Assembly (NCBI GenBank): GCA_040220855.1
Contig: JAVJVZ010000036.1
Span: forward strand, 1-64,000
Source of the DNA: JACKNG01 sp040220855
Lineage (GTDB): Bacteria; Pseudomonadota; Gammaproteobacteria; Ga0077536
Reading direction: 5' to 3'
DNA length: 64,000 bases
How positions within the stretch are numbered: the stretch's first letter is position 1; each line of letters opens with the position of its first letter. The notes under the pieces are model-generated. The model ran no database searches and was not told the DNA's origin. It saw only the letters and a list, made by a program, of their open reading frames with translations. The position numbers were made by a program, and so were the translations under genes. Below are positions 25,871-34,332 of the stretch, in pieces.

Positions 25871-26078
25871 CGTGAATCCTCCAGGTGAGATGGCTCGCGC
25901 GGCGTCGCTGGTACGACCGCGCGGCAGGAGTATATGAAGCCCCTTCAGCGTGGGCGAGCGTGGCCGCGCGTCGGGGGCTTCGGTTGACTGCCGCGCGACA
26001 TCCGGGCGGCGCAGGCGCAGTGCGGCAGTCCGCGCGGCGCCGCCACCCGGCCGGAACGCCGTGCCGTCGGTTGTCCGC

Positions 26079-26675
26079 TTATTGGCGTACGCCTTCGATG
26101 CCGAGTTCGATCCGCACCGTGGTGGCAGCCGGGCCGAGATCGAAATCCATGCCGAAGTCGGCGCGGGTCATGGTGTAGCTGCCATGGAAGCCGGCGCGGT
26201 AGCCGCCCCAGGGATCGGCGCCTTCGCCGACCTTGACGACCGGTATCTCGATGGCCTTCTCGACCCCGTGGAAGTTGAGCACGCCGCTCAGCACGCCCTC
26301 GTGGGCATTACCCTTGTAGCCCGTGCTCTTGAACGTCGCTTTCGGATGCGCATCGACGCCGAGGAAGTCGCCGCTGCGCAGGTGTTTGTCGCGCTCGGCG
26401 TGGTTGGTGTCGACGGTGGCGGTATCGATGCGCACGTCGATGCGGCTCGCGGCGGGATCGGCGGTGTCGTAGCTGAAACGGCCATCGACCGCGTTGAAGC
26501 GACCGTAGAGCCAGCTGTAGCCGAGATGCTGCACGCGGAATTCGACGAAGGAGTGGGTCGGATCGATAGCGTAATCGGCAGCCTGGGTGGCGGCGGTTAC
26601 GAGCGTCGCGCCCAGGGCGGCGCCGACGGCAATGGCCAGCGGGGATCGGGAACGAACGTGTTGGTGAGCGTGCAT
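26079..26675 (-). CDS. YceI-family periplasmic lipid-binding protein
   Basis: A 198-residue exported protein. The signal peptide (about residues 1-33, ending TQAADYAID) is followed by a lipocalin-like YceI domain: YAIDPTHSFVEFRVQHLGYSW, FSYDTADPAASRIDVRIDTA, KATFKSTGYKGN and a WGGYRAGFHGSYTMTRADFG strand, all typical. YceI proteins bind polyisoprenoids or amphiphiles, and members are induced by stress or alkaline pH. AGGAG lies 6 bases before the ATG. It is the downstream neighbour of the DODA-type dioxygenase (38 bp gap), so the two may be co-transcribed. Confidence 0.92.
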   Translation of the reverse strand: MHAHQHVRSRSPLAIAVGAALGATLVTAATQAADYAIDPTHSFVEFRVQHLGYSWLYGRFNAVDGRFSYDTADPAASRIDVRIDTATVDTNHAERDKHLRSGDFLGVDAHPKATFKSTGYKGNAHEGVLSGVLNFHGVEKAIEIPVVKVGEGADPWGGYRAGFHGSYTMTRADFGMDFDLGPAATTVRIELGIEGVRQ

Positions 26676-26713
26676 GTCGAACTCCTGTGGTCGAACGGAA
26701 CGGTGATGCGGGC

Positions 26714-27532
26714 TCAGGGCGCCGCGTGGGTGATTGATTCGAAGACGTAATCGTCCATGCCGATGACGCCGAACATGACGCCGGCATGCACGCGGCGACC
26801 GCGGAATCCGGCGCCCGCGGCGCCCACGGCGACGTGCAGCGGCAGGAAGTGTTCGTCGCTCGGGTGGGCGCGTGCGGCGTGCGGAGCCTCGGCGCGCCAC
26901 GCCGCGAGTGCCGCGTCGTCGCCGGCGGCCAGGGTAGCGGCGACCCACTCCGCGAATTCGTGGACGTAGGCCGGGACTGCAGGGGCGGCCTCGCCACGGC
27001 CGGCACGGAACTCGGCGAGATTGTGGGTCACCGCGCCGGAGCCGATGACCAGCACGCCCTGCTCGCGCAGCGGCGCCAATGAAGCGCCGAGCTCGAGGTG
27101 GAAACGCGCCCCGGCGGCCGGGCAGATCGACACTTGCACGACGGGGATGTCGTGTGCCGGGTACATCAGCATGAGCGGAACCCAGGCGCCGTGATCGAGA
27201 CCACGCTGGTCGTCACGCGCGGCGGTGAATCCCCCTGCCCGCAGGCGCGTGACGATGTCGTCGGCGAGCGCCGGCGCGCCGGGTGCCGGGTAGTCGAGCC
27301 GGTAGAGGGCGTCGTCGAAACCGAAGAAATCGTGGATCACGGTGTGGCGGGCTGCCCCGGTGACGGTGACCTGTGCCGTCTCCCAGTGGGCGGAGACGAT
27401 GACGATCGCGCGCGGCCGGCCGAGCGCGGTACCGAAGCCGGCGAGGAAGCGCCGCGCGGGCGCGTCTTCGAGCGCGAGCGTCGGTGCGCCGTGCGAGATG
27501 AACACGGTCGGCAGCGGGATCTCGGCGTGCAC
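26714..27532 (-). CDS. DODA-type extradiol dioxygenase (LigB-like)
   Basis: A 272-residue class III extradiol dioxygenase homologue. VFISHGAPTLALED carries the first His ligand, HWETAQ the conserved region, GLDHGAWVPLMLMYP the second His site, and GSGAVTHNL a third. This is the layout of the bacterial YgiD/DOPA 4,5-dioxygenase group, which uses one Fe(II) or Zn. The start is taken at GTG 27532, after a GAGG site. A GTG 16 codons upstream is possible. It is divergent from a LysR gene with a dyad in between, a classic regulator-target pair, and YceI follows downstream. Confidence 0.85.
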   Translation of the reverse strand: MHAEIPLPTVFISHGAPTLALEDAPARRFLAGFGTALGRPRAIVIVSAHWETAQVTVTGAARHTVIHDFFGFDDALYRLDYPAPGAPALADDIVTRLRAGGFTAARDDQRGLDHGAWVPLMLMYPAHDIPVVQVSICPAAGARFHLELGASLAPLREQGVLVIGSGAVTHNLAEFRAGRGEAAPAVPAYVHEFAEWVAATLAAGDDAALAAWRAEAPHAARAHPSDEHFLPLHVAVGAAGAGFRGRRVHAGVMFGVIGMDDYVFESITHAAP

Positions 27533-27613
27533 GTGAGTGCCTCGTGGGGGGACAACGGCGGCATTATCAGGAGGGGCCACACGCGCGACAATCCGCTACT
27601 ATCGAAACTCATT

Positions 27614-27630
27614 GTTACGATATACGGAAC
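27614..27630. promoter_or_regulatory. Dyad likely bound by the LysR regulator
   Basis: GTTACGATATACGGAAC has near-symmetric ends (GTTaCG ... CGgAAC) around ATATA, with wider A/T flanks. It lies 6-22 bp upstream of the LysR ATG and about 80 bp from the dioxygenase start. This size and position suit a LysR-type site for autoregulation and control of the divergent gene. Confidence 0.5.
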
Positions 27631-27635
27631 GATAG

Positions 27636-28556
27636 ATGGACAAGCTGCACGCGCTGCGCTGTTTCGCCGGTGTCGCCGAGCTCGGCAGCTTCTCCGCCGC
27701 GGCGCGGCGTCTCGGCTGTTCAAAGGCCAGCGTGAGCCGCCAGGTTGCCGAGCTCGAGGCCGATCTCGACGCGCAGCTCCTGCTGCGCACGACACGCCGG
27801 GTCAGCTTGACCGATGCCGGCCACGCCTGTCTTGCCCGCACCCGCGAACTGCTGGGGGCGCTCGACGAGCTCGAGAACAGCGTGCGTGGCCGCGAGTCGG
27901 CGCTCGGTGGGGTGTTGCGCGTGGCCGGCCCGCAGACGTTTGCCGAGCTGCATCTCTCCGCTGCCCTGGATGCCTTCATGCGTGCGCACCCGTCGCTCGC
28001 GGTCGAGCTGTCACTGACCGATGGCTACGTCGATCTCGTGCAGGATGCCTGCGACGTCGCCATCCGCATCGGCACGCTGGCCGATTCCACGCTGGTCGCG
28101 CGGCGCCTTGCCACCAGCCGCATCCTGTGCTGCGCCGCCCCGGACTACCTCGCGCAGAACGGCACGCCGGTCACGCCGGGTGAGCTCGGCAGCCACGCGC
28201 TCATCGTCGACAGTAATTTCCGCAACGTCGCGAGCTGGCGGTTCCGCGTCGGCGACCACAGCGAACTGGTGCGGGTGCGAGGACGCTTGCAGGTCAACAG
28301 CGCCATGTTCGTACGCGCGCAGCTGGTCGCCGGCGCCGGCATCGGGCTGGTGCCGGAATTCGTCGTCGCCGACGCGCTCGCCGGCGGTGCCCTGGCAGTG
28401 CTGCCGTTGACCCCCGAGCCGCCCACGATCGGTGTCCACGCGGTCTACCCGCGACGCCGCCACCTCGCGCGGCGCGTGCGCGTGTTCGTCGATTTCCTCG
28501 CCGCGTGGTTCGCCGCCGACGGGCCGGGCGCGCGCAGTACGGCGCCGCATCGATAG
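27636..28556 (+). CDS. LysR-family transcriptional regulator
   Basis: A 306-residue regulator. The N-terminal winged helix-turn-helix reads MDKLHALRCFAGVAELGSF and SAAARRLGCSKASVSRQVAE, and the rest is the LysR effector-binding domain (ARRLATSRILCCAAPDYLA and similar). The sequence is of the AaeR/CrgA/DsdC-type group that often controls an adjacent oxidoreductase gene. It is divergent from the DODA-type dioxygenase, with a dyad in the gap. The likely effector is a catechol or quinone compound, which is inferred from the neighbour only. Confidence 0.9.
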   Translation: MDKLHALRCFAGVAELGSFSAAARRLGCSKASVSRQVAELEADLDAQLLLRTTRRVSLTDAGHACLARTRELLGALDELENSVRGRESALGGVLRVAGPQTFAELHLSAALDAFMRAHPSLAVELSLTDGYVDLVQDACDVAIRIGTLADSTLVARRLATSRILCCAAPDYLAQNGTPVTPGELGSHALIVDSNFRNVASWRFRVGDHSELVRVRGRLQVNSAMFVRAQLVAGAGIGLVPEFVVADALAGGALAVLPLTPEPPTIGVHAVYPRRRHLARRVRVFVDFLAAWFAADGPGARSTAPHR

Positions 28557-28647
28557 CGCAGCGACGAAAACTGGCCCCCGCATCGCGTCGAAGCGCCGAG
28601 GGTCGCGCCGCGTGACCCGCCACGCAGGCCGCCAGGCGGTCCGACCG

Positions 28648-29835
28648 TCACACAAGCAGCGTGACGGCGCAACTCGCCAGCACGCACCAGAGCACCGCGG
28701 GTAACGCGCCGCGTTGCCAGCGACGCAGGATGAGAAAGGCAATCGCGGCGATCGCGATGTCGGCCGGCGTGTCGATGGCGCTGGTCCACAAGGGGTCGTA
28801 GAGCGCGGCGGCGAGCAGGCCGACGACCACCGCGTTGACACCGGCGACCGCCGCCGCCGCGCGCGGATGCCCGACGACGCGCCGCCATAGCGGCAGCAGC
28901 CCCGCCACCAGTAACAGGCCCGGTGCGAACAAGGCCAGCAGTGCGACCACTGCGCCGCTCGCACCGCCCATGCCCGCGGGGAGACTGGCGCCGAGGAAGG
29001 CGGCGAAGCTGAACAGCGGGCCAGGCACCGCCTGCGCCGCGCCGTAGCCGGCAACGAAGGTGTCAGCCGCGACCAGCCGTGGTGCAACCACGCTCTGCTC
29101 GAGCAGCGGGAGTACGACGTGACCGCCACCGAAGACCAGTGCCCCGGCACGGTAGAAGATGGCGGCGACAGCGGCCAGCGGGTGCGTCGTGGCGACGAGC
29201 GGCAGGGCGACGAGCAGGCCGGCGCAGAGCGCCAGCGGCAGCCACGCGCGGCGCGGGTCGAGGACGCCACCGCCGGGCGCCTGGGGAATCGTCGTATCAC
29301 GACACACCAGGAGACCCGCGAGGGCACCGGCGGCGACCACCAGGAGCTGTAGCGCGGGCGCTGGCGCAGCGAGCATCGCGCCCGTCGCGGCGACGGCCAC
29401 GGCACGTCGCGGCAGGTCGGGCGTGAGCTGGCGTGCCATCCCGAGCACGCCATGGGCAACCACCGCGACCGCGACCAGGGCGAGGCCGTGCAGCGCCGCG
29501 CTCGCCAGCGGCCCGCCGAGACGCGGGACGAGCAGGGCGAACAGGAACATCAGCAGCGCCGAGGGCAGGGTGAAGGCGACGAAAGCGGCCAGCGCGCCGA
29601 ATGGGCCGGCACGCAGCCAGCCGAGACAGAAACCGACCTGGCTGCTCGCCGGTCCGGGCAGGAACTGGCACAGCGCGACCAGTGCCGCGTACTCCGCTTC
29701 GCCGACCCAGCGCCGGCGCTCGACCAGTTCGTGGCGGTAATAGCCGAGATGCGCAATCGGACCGCCGAAGGCGCTCAGGCCGAGCACGAGGAACACGCGC
29801 AGGACTTCGCGCGGCGTGCCGGCGCCGCCGGGCAT
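28648..29835 (-). CDS. chrA: Chromate transporter ChrA
   Basis: A 395-residue two-domain CHR transporter with about 10-12 hydrophobic segments. Each half carries the CHR signature: LGLSAFGGPIAHLGYYRHEL in the first and YRAGALVFGGGHVVLPLLEQ in the second, with the paired FLPGPASSQVGF and AVPGPLFSFAAFLG motifs. It exports chromate. The ATG at 29835 overlaps the acetyltransferase stop codon by one base, so the two genes are coupled. It is convergent with the LysR gene. Confidence 0.92.
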   Translation of the reverse strand: MPGGAGTPREVLRVFLVLGLSAFGGPIAHLGYYRHELVERRRWVGEAEYAALVALCQFLPGPASSQVGFCLGWLRAGPFGALAAFVAFTLPSALLMFLFALLVPRLGGPLASAALHGLALVAVAVVAHGVLGMARQLTPDLPRRAVAVAATGAMLAAPAPALQLLVVAAGALAGLLVCRDTTIPQAPGGGVLDPRRAWLPLALCAGLLVALPLVATTHPLAAVAAIFYRAGALVFGGGHVVLPLLEQSVVAPRLVAADTFVAGYGAAQAVPGPLFSFAAFLGASLPAGMGGASGAVVALLALFAPGLLLVAGLLPLWRRVVGHPRAAAAVAGVNAVVVGLLAAALYDPLWTSAIDTPADIAIAAIAFLILRRWQRGALPAVLWCVLASCAVTLLV

Positions 29836-30293
29836 CAGTCGAGCGAAGCCGACATCAGCACGTAGCGCTCGCGCGCGTCGAAGCCGCACGCGCGGTAGAG
29901 GCGTCGGGCGCGCGCATTGTCGCGCGCGACCTCGAGATGCAGTGCACGGATGCCCTGCGCGCGCGCCGCCTGCTTGACCAGCTCGAGCACCGCGCGGCCA
30001 CCACCCTGGCCGCGATGGGCGGGTGCAATCCAGAACTCGTCGACGAAGGCATCGCAGCCCGCGAACTCGATGCTGTAGCCGGGACAGATGGCGACGTAGC
30101 CGGCGAGTTCGTTACCGTGATGAACCAGCCACAGCGTGCCGAGGCGGTCGTCACCAAGGAGCTGCATCACCGCCGAGCGCCGGGTGGCCTCGTCGAGTCC
30201 GATGTGCTCGAACGCGTGGTAGGCCGCAACCAGTGGCAGCACCCGTTCGAGGTCGGCGGGCTCGGCGCGTGCGAGTGTCCATGCCGCGTTCAC
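29835..30293 (-). CDS. GNAT-family N-acetyltransferase
   Basis: A 152-residue GNAT protein. The acetyl-CoA loop is visible in APAHRGQGGGRAVLELV (R-G-x-G-G/A), preceded by the FVDEFWIAP beta strand and followed by ALHLEVARDNARARRLYRACGF, which is diagnostic of the Rim-I-like fold. The substrate is unknown. It sits between the spermidine-synthase-like gene (4-base ATGA overlap) and chrA (1-base overlap), so the three genes form one translationally coupled unit. Confidence 0.9.
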   Translation of the reverse strand: MNAAWTLARAEPADLERVLPLVAAYHAFEHIGLDEATRRSAVMQLLGDDRLGTLWLVHHGNELAGYVAICPGYSIEFAGCDAFVDEFWIAPAHRGQGGGRAVLELVKQAARAQGIRALHLEVARDNARARRLYRACGFDARERYVLMSASLD

Positions 30294-31300
30294 CGTCCGC
30301 TGCTCCTGCCTGCGGTGGTGGGACCGCAGGGCAATGTATCGCGCGCCGTGCGCGCTTCACCAGCGCGTTCGTCATCGCGTTCGCGGTCATTGTCCCGCAC
30401 GTCATCGTCGGAATCATCTTCGTCGCAATCGCCGTCGCCGCAATCGTCTTCGTCGTAGTCGTCGTCGTAGTCGTCGTCGTAATCGGCGTCGTAATCGGCG
30501 TCGTGACGCGCCCCCCAGATCTCCTGCCGACCGGGCAGGCGTTCGAACGGCGGCAGCACGGCGGCCGGCGCCAGGTCCCAGGCCGGCGCCAGCGCGGCCG
30601 CGCGGGCCGTCATGACCTCAGCTGCCGGCGGTGGTGCCGGCGAGGCGAGCACCACCGCGTTGCCGTGCGCGGCGACCGCGGCCAGCATCACCCAGTCGAT
30701 CGATTGGCGCAGCGCCGCGAGGATGGCGACGACTTCGTCGTCGTCGTGCGGGGACACGTTGAGCGCCAGCACGCCATCGTTGCCGAGGCGCGCGGCGAGG
30801 TCGGCATAGAAGTAGCTGTCGAACAGACAATCGGCATGGTCTTCGCCACTGAAGATGTCGCACAGCACGATGTCGTAGACGTCCGTCGCGGTGGCGACGA
30901 AGTGCTCGGCGCGATCGATGGTCACGGGCCAGGCGGCGGGTACCGCGAAGTGCGCCCGCGCAAGATCCACCAGCGCCGGCTCGCAATCGACCGAGACGAT
31001 GCTGGCGCTCTCGAGATGGGCGTGCAGGAAACGCTCGAAGCAGCCGCAGCCGAAGCCGAGGTTGAGCAGGCGCGCGGCGCGCGGTGCCCAGGCCAGGGCG
31101 GCGAGCATGGCCTGGTGATGCGGCAGCACCAGCGTTGCCGGACGCGCGACGTCCATCAAGCCCTGTACGAAATTGCCACCGGCGGTGAACCAGCGTAGCC
31201 CGTCATGCTCGCGGACTTCGATTGCGTGCTCGCCGGGGTGACGTGCGAGCAGGCGCCCGCGGGAAGCGCGGGTGGCGAGGAACGTGGCGAGGTCGAACAT
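30290..31300 (-). CDS. Spermidine-synthase-like methyltransferase-fold protein with acidic tail
   Basis: A 336-residue protein with a Rossmann methyltransferase/spermidine-synthase fold: ARLLNLGFGCGCFERFLHAH (motif I), SIVSVDCEPALVDLARAHF (motif II) and YDIVLCDIFSGEDHADC. The fold lacks the usual polyamine-binding gatekeeper residues that I would expect in a true spermidine synthase, so aminopropyl transfer is not assured. The C terminus carries an unusual acidic tail made of DADY/DDDY repeats, followed by a DE/R-rich end. The start is uncertain; MFDLATFL at 31300 is preferred over a Met 12 codons upstream. It overlaps the GNAT gene by four bases. Confidence 0.65.
   Translation of the reverse strand: MFDLATFLATRASRGRLLARHPGEHAIEVREHDGLRWFTAGGNFVQGLMDVARPATLVLPHHQAMLAALAWAPRAARLLNLGFGCGCFERFLHAHLESASIVSVDCEPALVDLARAHFAVPAAWPVTIDRAEHFVATATDVYDIVLCDIFSGEDHADCLFDSYFYADLAARLGNDGVLALNVSPHDDDEVVAILAALRQSIDWVMLAAVAAHGNAVVLASPAPPPAAEVMTARAAALAPAWDLAPAAVLPPFERLPGRQEIWGARHDADYDADYDDDYDDDYDEDDCGDGDCDEDDSDDDVRDNDRERDDERAGEARTARDTLPCGPTTAGRSSGR
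30455..30502 (-). repeat. 12-bp tandem repeat, four units, coding for DDDY/DADY
   Basis: Two copies of GTAGTCGTCGTC are followed by two copies of GTAATCGGCGTC on the + strand. Read on the minus strand they encode (DADY)2(DDDY)2 inside the acidic tail of the spermidine-synthase-like protein. The pairwise identity suggests recent expansion by slippage. Flanking acidic codons extend the tract over about 30400-30505. Confidence 0.8.
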
Positions 31301-31441
31301 CGTCGGCGAATCCGCGGCGGAAGCTGCGGTGCGCATTATGCGCCATGCACCAGTTCATGGCGTGACGCACGCGTGACCGGAAGCCCCGCGGCATCATCGA
31401 TAAACCGATTGCACCGAAAACGTGCAAAACGATCAAAGCGC

Positions 31442-31469
31442 TAAAGGTCGTCGAAAGGCGGGCCGTTAT
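31442..31469 (+). promoter_or_regulatory. FliA (sigma-28)-like promoter of the chemoreceptor gene
   Basis: TAAAG at 31442 and GCCGTTAT at 31462-31469 resemble the sigma-28 consensus (TAAA and GCCGATAA, about 15-bp spacer). The spacer here is 16 bp. The gene that follows is a methyl-accepting chemotaxis protein, a class usually under FliA control. A TTGACA at 31475 has no matching -10. Confidence 0.5.
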
Positions 31470-31509
31470 CGCGATTGACACAGTCACGACAGCAGGCGGG
31501 CCAGCGGCC

Positions 31510-33171
31510 ATGACCATCATCGAGCGGCTCTTCAAGGACGTGCCCTGGCGCGTCAAGATTCTCTCCCTGTCGGGTTTGTTCATCGCGCTCACGCTTGGTA
31601 TCGGCGTGCTCGGCAGCGTACTGATCCACGGCCAGGGCGAGGCCGTGCGCGACACCCTGGCTTCGGCGCGGGTGCGCGTCGATGCCGCGGTCGAGGCGCG
31701 CGCCGCCATCCTCAAACTCGATCGCGCGGTCAAGGCGCTCATCGTGGCCGATGATGCCGCTGCCATCAGGGCCGCGGCCGTCGCATCGATCAAGGCATCC
31801 TCGCTGGTCGAGGAGAATGCCACGGTGCTCGACACCGCGATGCCGGGAGACCCGCTGGTGGCGGAGCTCGCGCAGCTGCTGGCCGCGACCAAGCCCAACC
31901 AGATCGACATCATCAAGGCCGGCAAGCGCAACGACGACGCCGCGGCGCGCTTCGTCGCCGAAGACATACACGCCCAGGTGGCGCGCATCGAGGAACTCGC
32001 CGACAGCATCGTGATGCAGGAACGCACCGCGCTGGAAGCCGCGATGGCCGGCATCTTCGAGCGTGGCGAGCGCGCCATTCCGCTCATGGGAGGGGCCGTG
32101 CTCGTCGGCGTCGTGCTCGGCCTGGCCCTGAGCCTGGTGGCGGCGCGCATGATCGGGCGGCCGCTCGCGGAGGTCGAGCAGGCGATGTCGAAGCTCGAGC
32201 ACGGCGATCTCACCATCGATTTGCCGGAAGCCGGACAGGACGAGATCGGGCGCACCATCGCTGCCATTCGCGGCACCATCGGCGGTCTGCGCCGGGTCGT
32301 CATGTTGATCAAGTCGAAGTCCGACGTCATCGTCGGACGCACCGACGAACTCGATCGCGGAACCGGCCGCATCGAGAAGCTGGCCGAACTCGTGCTCGAC
32401 AGCGTTGCGCGCATCGAAACCGACGCGCGCGAGGTGCACGAATCCGGTATGCAGGTGGCGCGCTGGATCGGCGAAGCCGGCGAGCGTGCGCAGGCCGGCG
32501 CGGATCGCTCCCGCCACGCCGCCGATGCTCTCTCGCGGCGTGCGCAGGACATCAGCGCCTTCCAGGCCAAGCTCGACGAAACCGCGGCGGAGACCCGCGC
32601 ACTGTTCGCCGTCGCCCAGAGCATCACCGCGATCAGCAACTCCATTCGCGAGATCTCCGAGCAGACCAACCTGCTCGCCCTGATCGCGGCAATCGAGGCA
32701 GCGCGGGCCTGCGTGCATGGCAGGGGCTTCGCGTTGGTCTCCGACGAGGTACGTACGCTCGCCACGCGGACCGGAGACGCGGTCGACGAAATCAGCGGGC
32801 TGGTTGGCCAGATCGGCCAGCACGTGCAGACCACATCCGGCGCTCTCGAGCACGCCATGACGGCAGGACGCGAGAACGTGGAGCAGATCCAGGATGCCGC
32901 CAACGAGGTGGTCGTCGCCGGTAATGATGCCGACGAACTGCTGCGCGTGATGCGTGAGATCTCCGATCAACTCGCCGCGCAGGAACAGGCCGAGGCGCGC
33001 ATCAGCGCCGCGGTGACCGCGTTGCTGCATCTCACGCGCGAGACCAGCACCCTGGCCGCGGATTTTCGCGGCATGTCCGGTGACCTCGGCCGCTGCGCTG
33101 ACGAGCTCGCGCACGAGGTGGCCAATTTCGTCCTGCCGGCGGACGCTGCCGGTGCCTCTGTCCAGACCTGA
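31510..33171 (+). CDS. Methyl-accepting chemotaxis protein
   Basis: A 553-residue chemoreceptor. The transmembrane helices are at about residues 14-38 and 193-215, with a small periplasmic helical domain between, a HAMP segment (about 217-268) and a cytoplasmic signalling coil. The hairpin reads QTNLLALIAAIEAARACVHG; where most receptors have G-E at the tip this one has C401-V402, while R405 is kept, so contact with CheA/CheW may be changed. There is no C-terminal CheR pentapeptide. The gene is the first of a tight set: the di-heme peroxidase begins 12 bp downstream, which suggests that it senses a redox-related signal. Confidence 0.88.
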   Translation: MTIIERLFKDVPWRVKILSLSGLFIALTLGIGVLGSVLIHGQGEAVRDTLASARVRVDAAVEARAAILKLDRAVKALIVADDAAAIRAAAVASIKASSLVEENATVLDTAMPGDPLVAELAQLLAATKPNQIDIIKAGKRNDDAAARFVAEDIHAQVARIEELADSIVMQERTALEAAMAGIFERGERAIPLMGGAVLVGVVLGLALSLVAARMIGRPLAEVEQAMSKLEHGDLTIDLPEAGQDEIGRTIAAIRGTIGGLRRVVMLIKSKSDVIVGRTDELDRGTGRIEKLAELVLDSVARIETDAREVHESGMQVARWIGEAGERAQAGADRSRHAADALSRRAQDISAFQAKLDETAAETRALFAVAQSITAISNSIREISEQTNLLALIAAIEAARACVHGRGFALVSDEVRTLATRTGDAVDEISGLVGQIGQHVQTTSGALEHAMTAGRENVEQIQDAANEVVVAGNDADELLRVMREISDQLAAQEQAEARISAAVTALLHLTRETSTLAADFRGMSGDLGRCADELAHEVANFVLPADAAGASVQT

Positions 33172-33182
33172 AGGGGAAGACC

Positions 33183-34301
33183 ATGCCTATGCAGAAGACT
33201 CTACGCGCGGCCTTGCTGACTGCGCTCGCGCTCGGCACCGGCAATGTCGCCGCAGCGCCGGTCGTCGACGGGTACGTGCTCGAGGCCGGGCACGCCAGCC
33301 TGCAACCGTGGCTGTTGGCGGATGCGCCGCCACATCCGGCTGACAATGCGCCGAGCGCGGCACGTGTCGAGCTCGGCAAGATGTTGTTCTTCGACCCGCG
33401 CCTGAGCGGGGACGGCAACATGTCCTGCGCGACCTGCCACAACCCGCTGCTCGGTTGGTCGGATGGCCTGCCGACCGCCAAGGGCGTCAAGAGCCGTGTG
33501 CTCGATCGCGCCACCCCGACCATCGTCAATGCGGCCTACAACGCCATCCAGATGTGGGATGGCCGCGCGGCATCCCTCGAGGACCAGGCGCTCGGGCCGA
33601 TGGAAGCGAACGTCGAGATGAACATGGACCTGCCGCGGCTGTATGCCTGGCTGCGCAGCGACGCGGTCTACCGCGCGGCCTTCGAGCACGCCTACCCGGA
33701 CGAGGAGATCGGCGCCTCGACCGTGGCCCGCGCCATCGCGAGCTTCGAGCGGACCGTGGTGAGCAAGGAGTCGCCCTTCGACCGCTGGGTGCGCGGTGAT
33801 GCCGACGCGATGACGCCGCAGCAGGTGCGTGGATTCGCGGTCTTCGTCGATCCGGCGAAGGGCAACTGCGCGGTCTGCCATGCCGCGCCGAACTTCACCG
33901 ACGACGGCTTCCACAACGTCGGGCTCGCCTCCTACGGTGTCGAGCAACCCGACCTCGGCCGCTACGCACAGAAGCCGCTCGGCCTCATGAAGGGCGCCTT
34001 CAAGACGCCGACGCTGCGTGACGTCGCGCATACCGCACCGTACTTCCACGACGGCTCGGCGCTGACACTCGAAGACGTCGTCGCGCACTACGAGCGGGGT
34101 GGCGAAGTGCGCGAGAACCTCTCGCCGAACATGCAGGACATCGCGTTGAGCGCGGCCGAGCGGGCCGACCTCGTGGCGTTCCTGCATGCCCTCAGCAGTC
34201 CGCCCGCGCCGGTGGTGCTGCCGACGCTGCCGACCCGGCCGTCACCCATCCTGGTCCAGCCGACGCTCGCACCCGAGCGGGGCATGGCCGCCACCGAGTG
34301 A
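33183..34301 (+). CDS. Di-heme cytochrome c peroxidase (CcpA/MauG family)
   Basis: A 372-residue periplasmic protein. The signal peptide (about residues 1-25, ending VAAAP) is followed by two heme c motifs, SCATCH near residue 79 and CAVCH near residue 232. LGKMLFFDPRLSGDGNMSC and the QMWDGRAASLEDQA segment are classic bacterial CcP/MauG signatures. It would reduce hydrogen peroxide with electrons from a small cytochrome or cupredoxin, or oxidise a partner as MauG does. It is flanked by the chemoreceptor (12 bp) and a cupredoxin (31 bp), consistent with one operon. Confidence 0.9.
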   Translation: MPMQKTLRAALLTALALGTGNVAAAPVVDGYVLEAGHASLQPWLLADAPPHPADNAPSAARVELGKMLFFDPRLSGDGNMSCATCHNPLLGWSDGLPTAKGVKSRVLDRATPTIVNAAYNAIQMWDGRAASLEDQALGPMEANVEMNMDLPRLYAWLRSDAVYRAAFEHAYPDEEIGASTVARAIASFERTVVSKESPFDRWVRGDADAMTPQQVRGFAVFVDPAKGNCAVCHAAPNFTDDGFHNVGLASYGVEQPDLGRYAQKPLGLMKGAFKTPTLRDVAHTAPYFHDGSALTLEDVVAHYERGGEVRENLSPNMQDIALSAAERADLVAFLHALSSPPAPVVLPTLPTRPSPILVQPTLAPERGMAATE

Positions 34302-34332
34302 ACACCCAGCACATTCCCGGGAGACCGCAATC

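Noticed and set aside
28645..28667. Palindrome CCGTCAC...GTGACGG as a terminator between LysR and chrA
   Set aside because: The stem is only 7 bp, the loop is 9 bases, there is no T-tract, and it overlaps the end of the chrA coding sequence.
31475..31480. TTGACA as a sigma-70 -35 box for the chemoreceptor gene
   Set aside because: No -10-like hexamer lies 16-18 bp downstream. The FliA-like match just upstream explains the region better.
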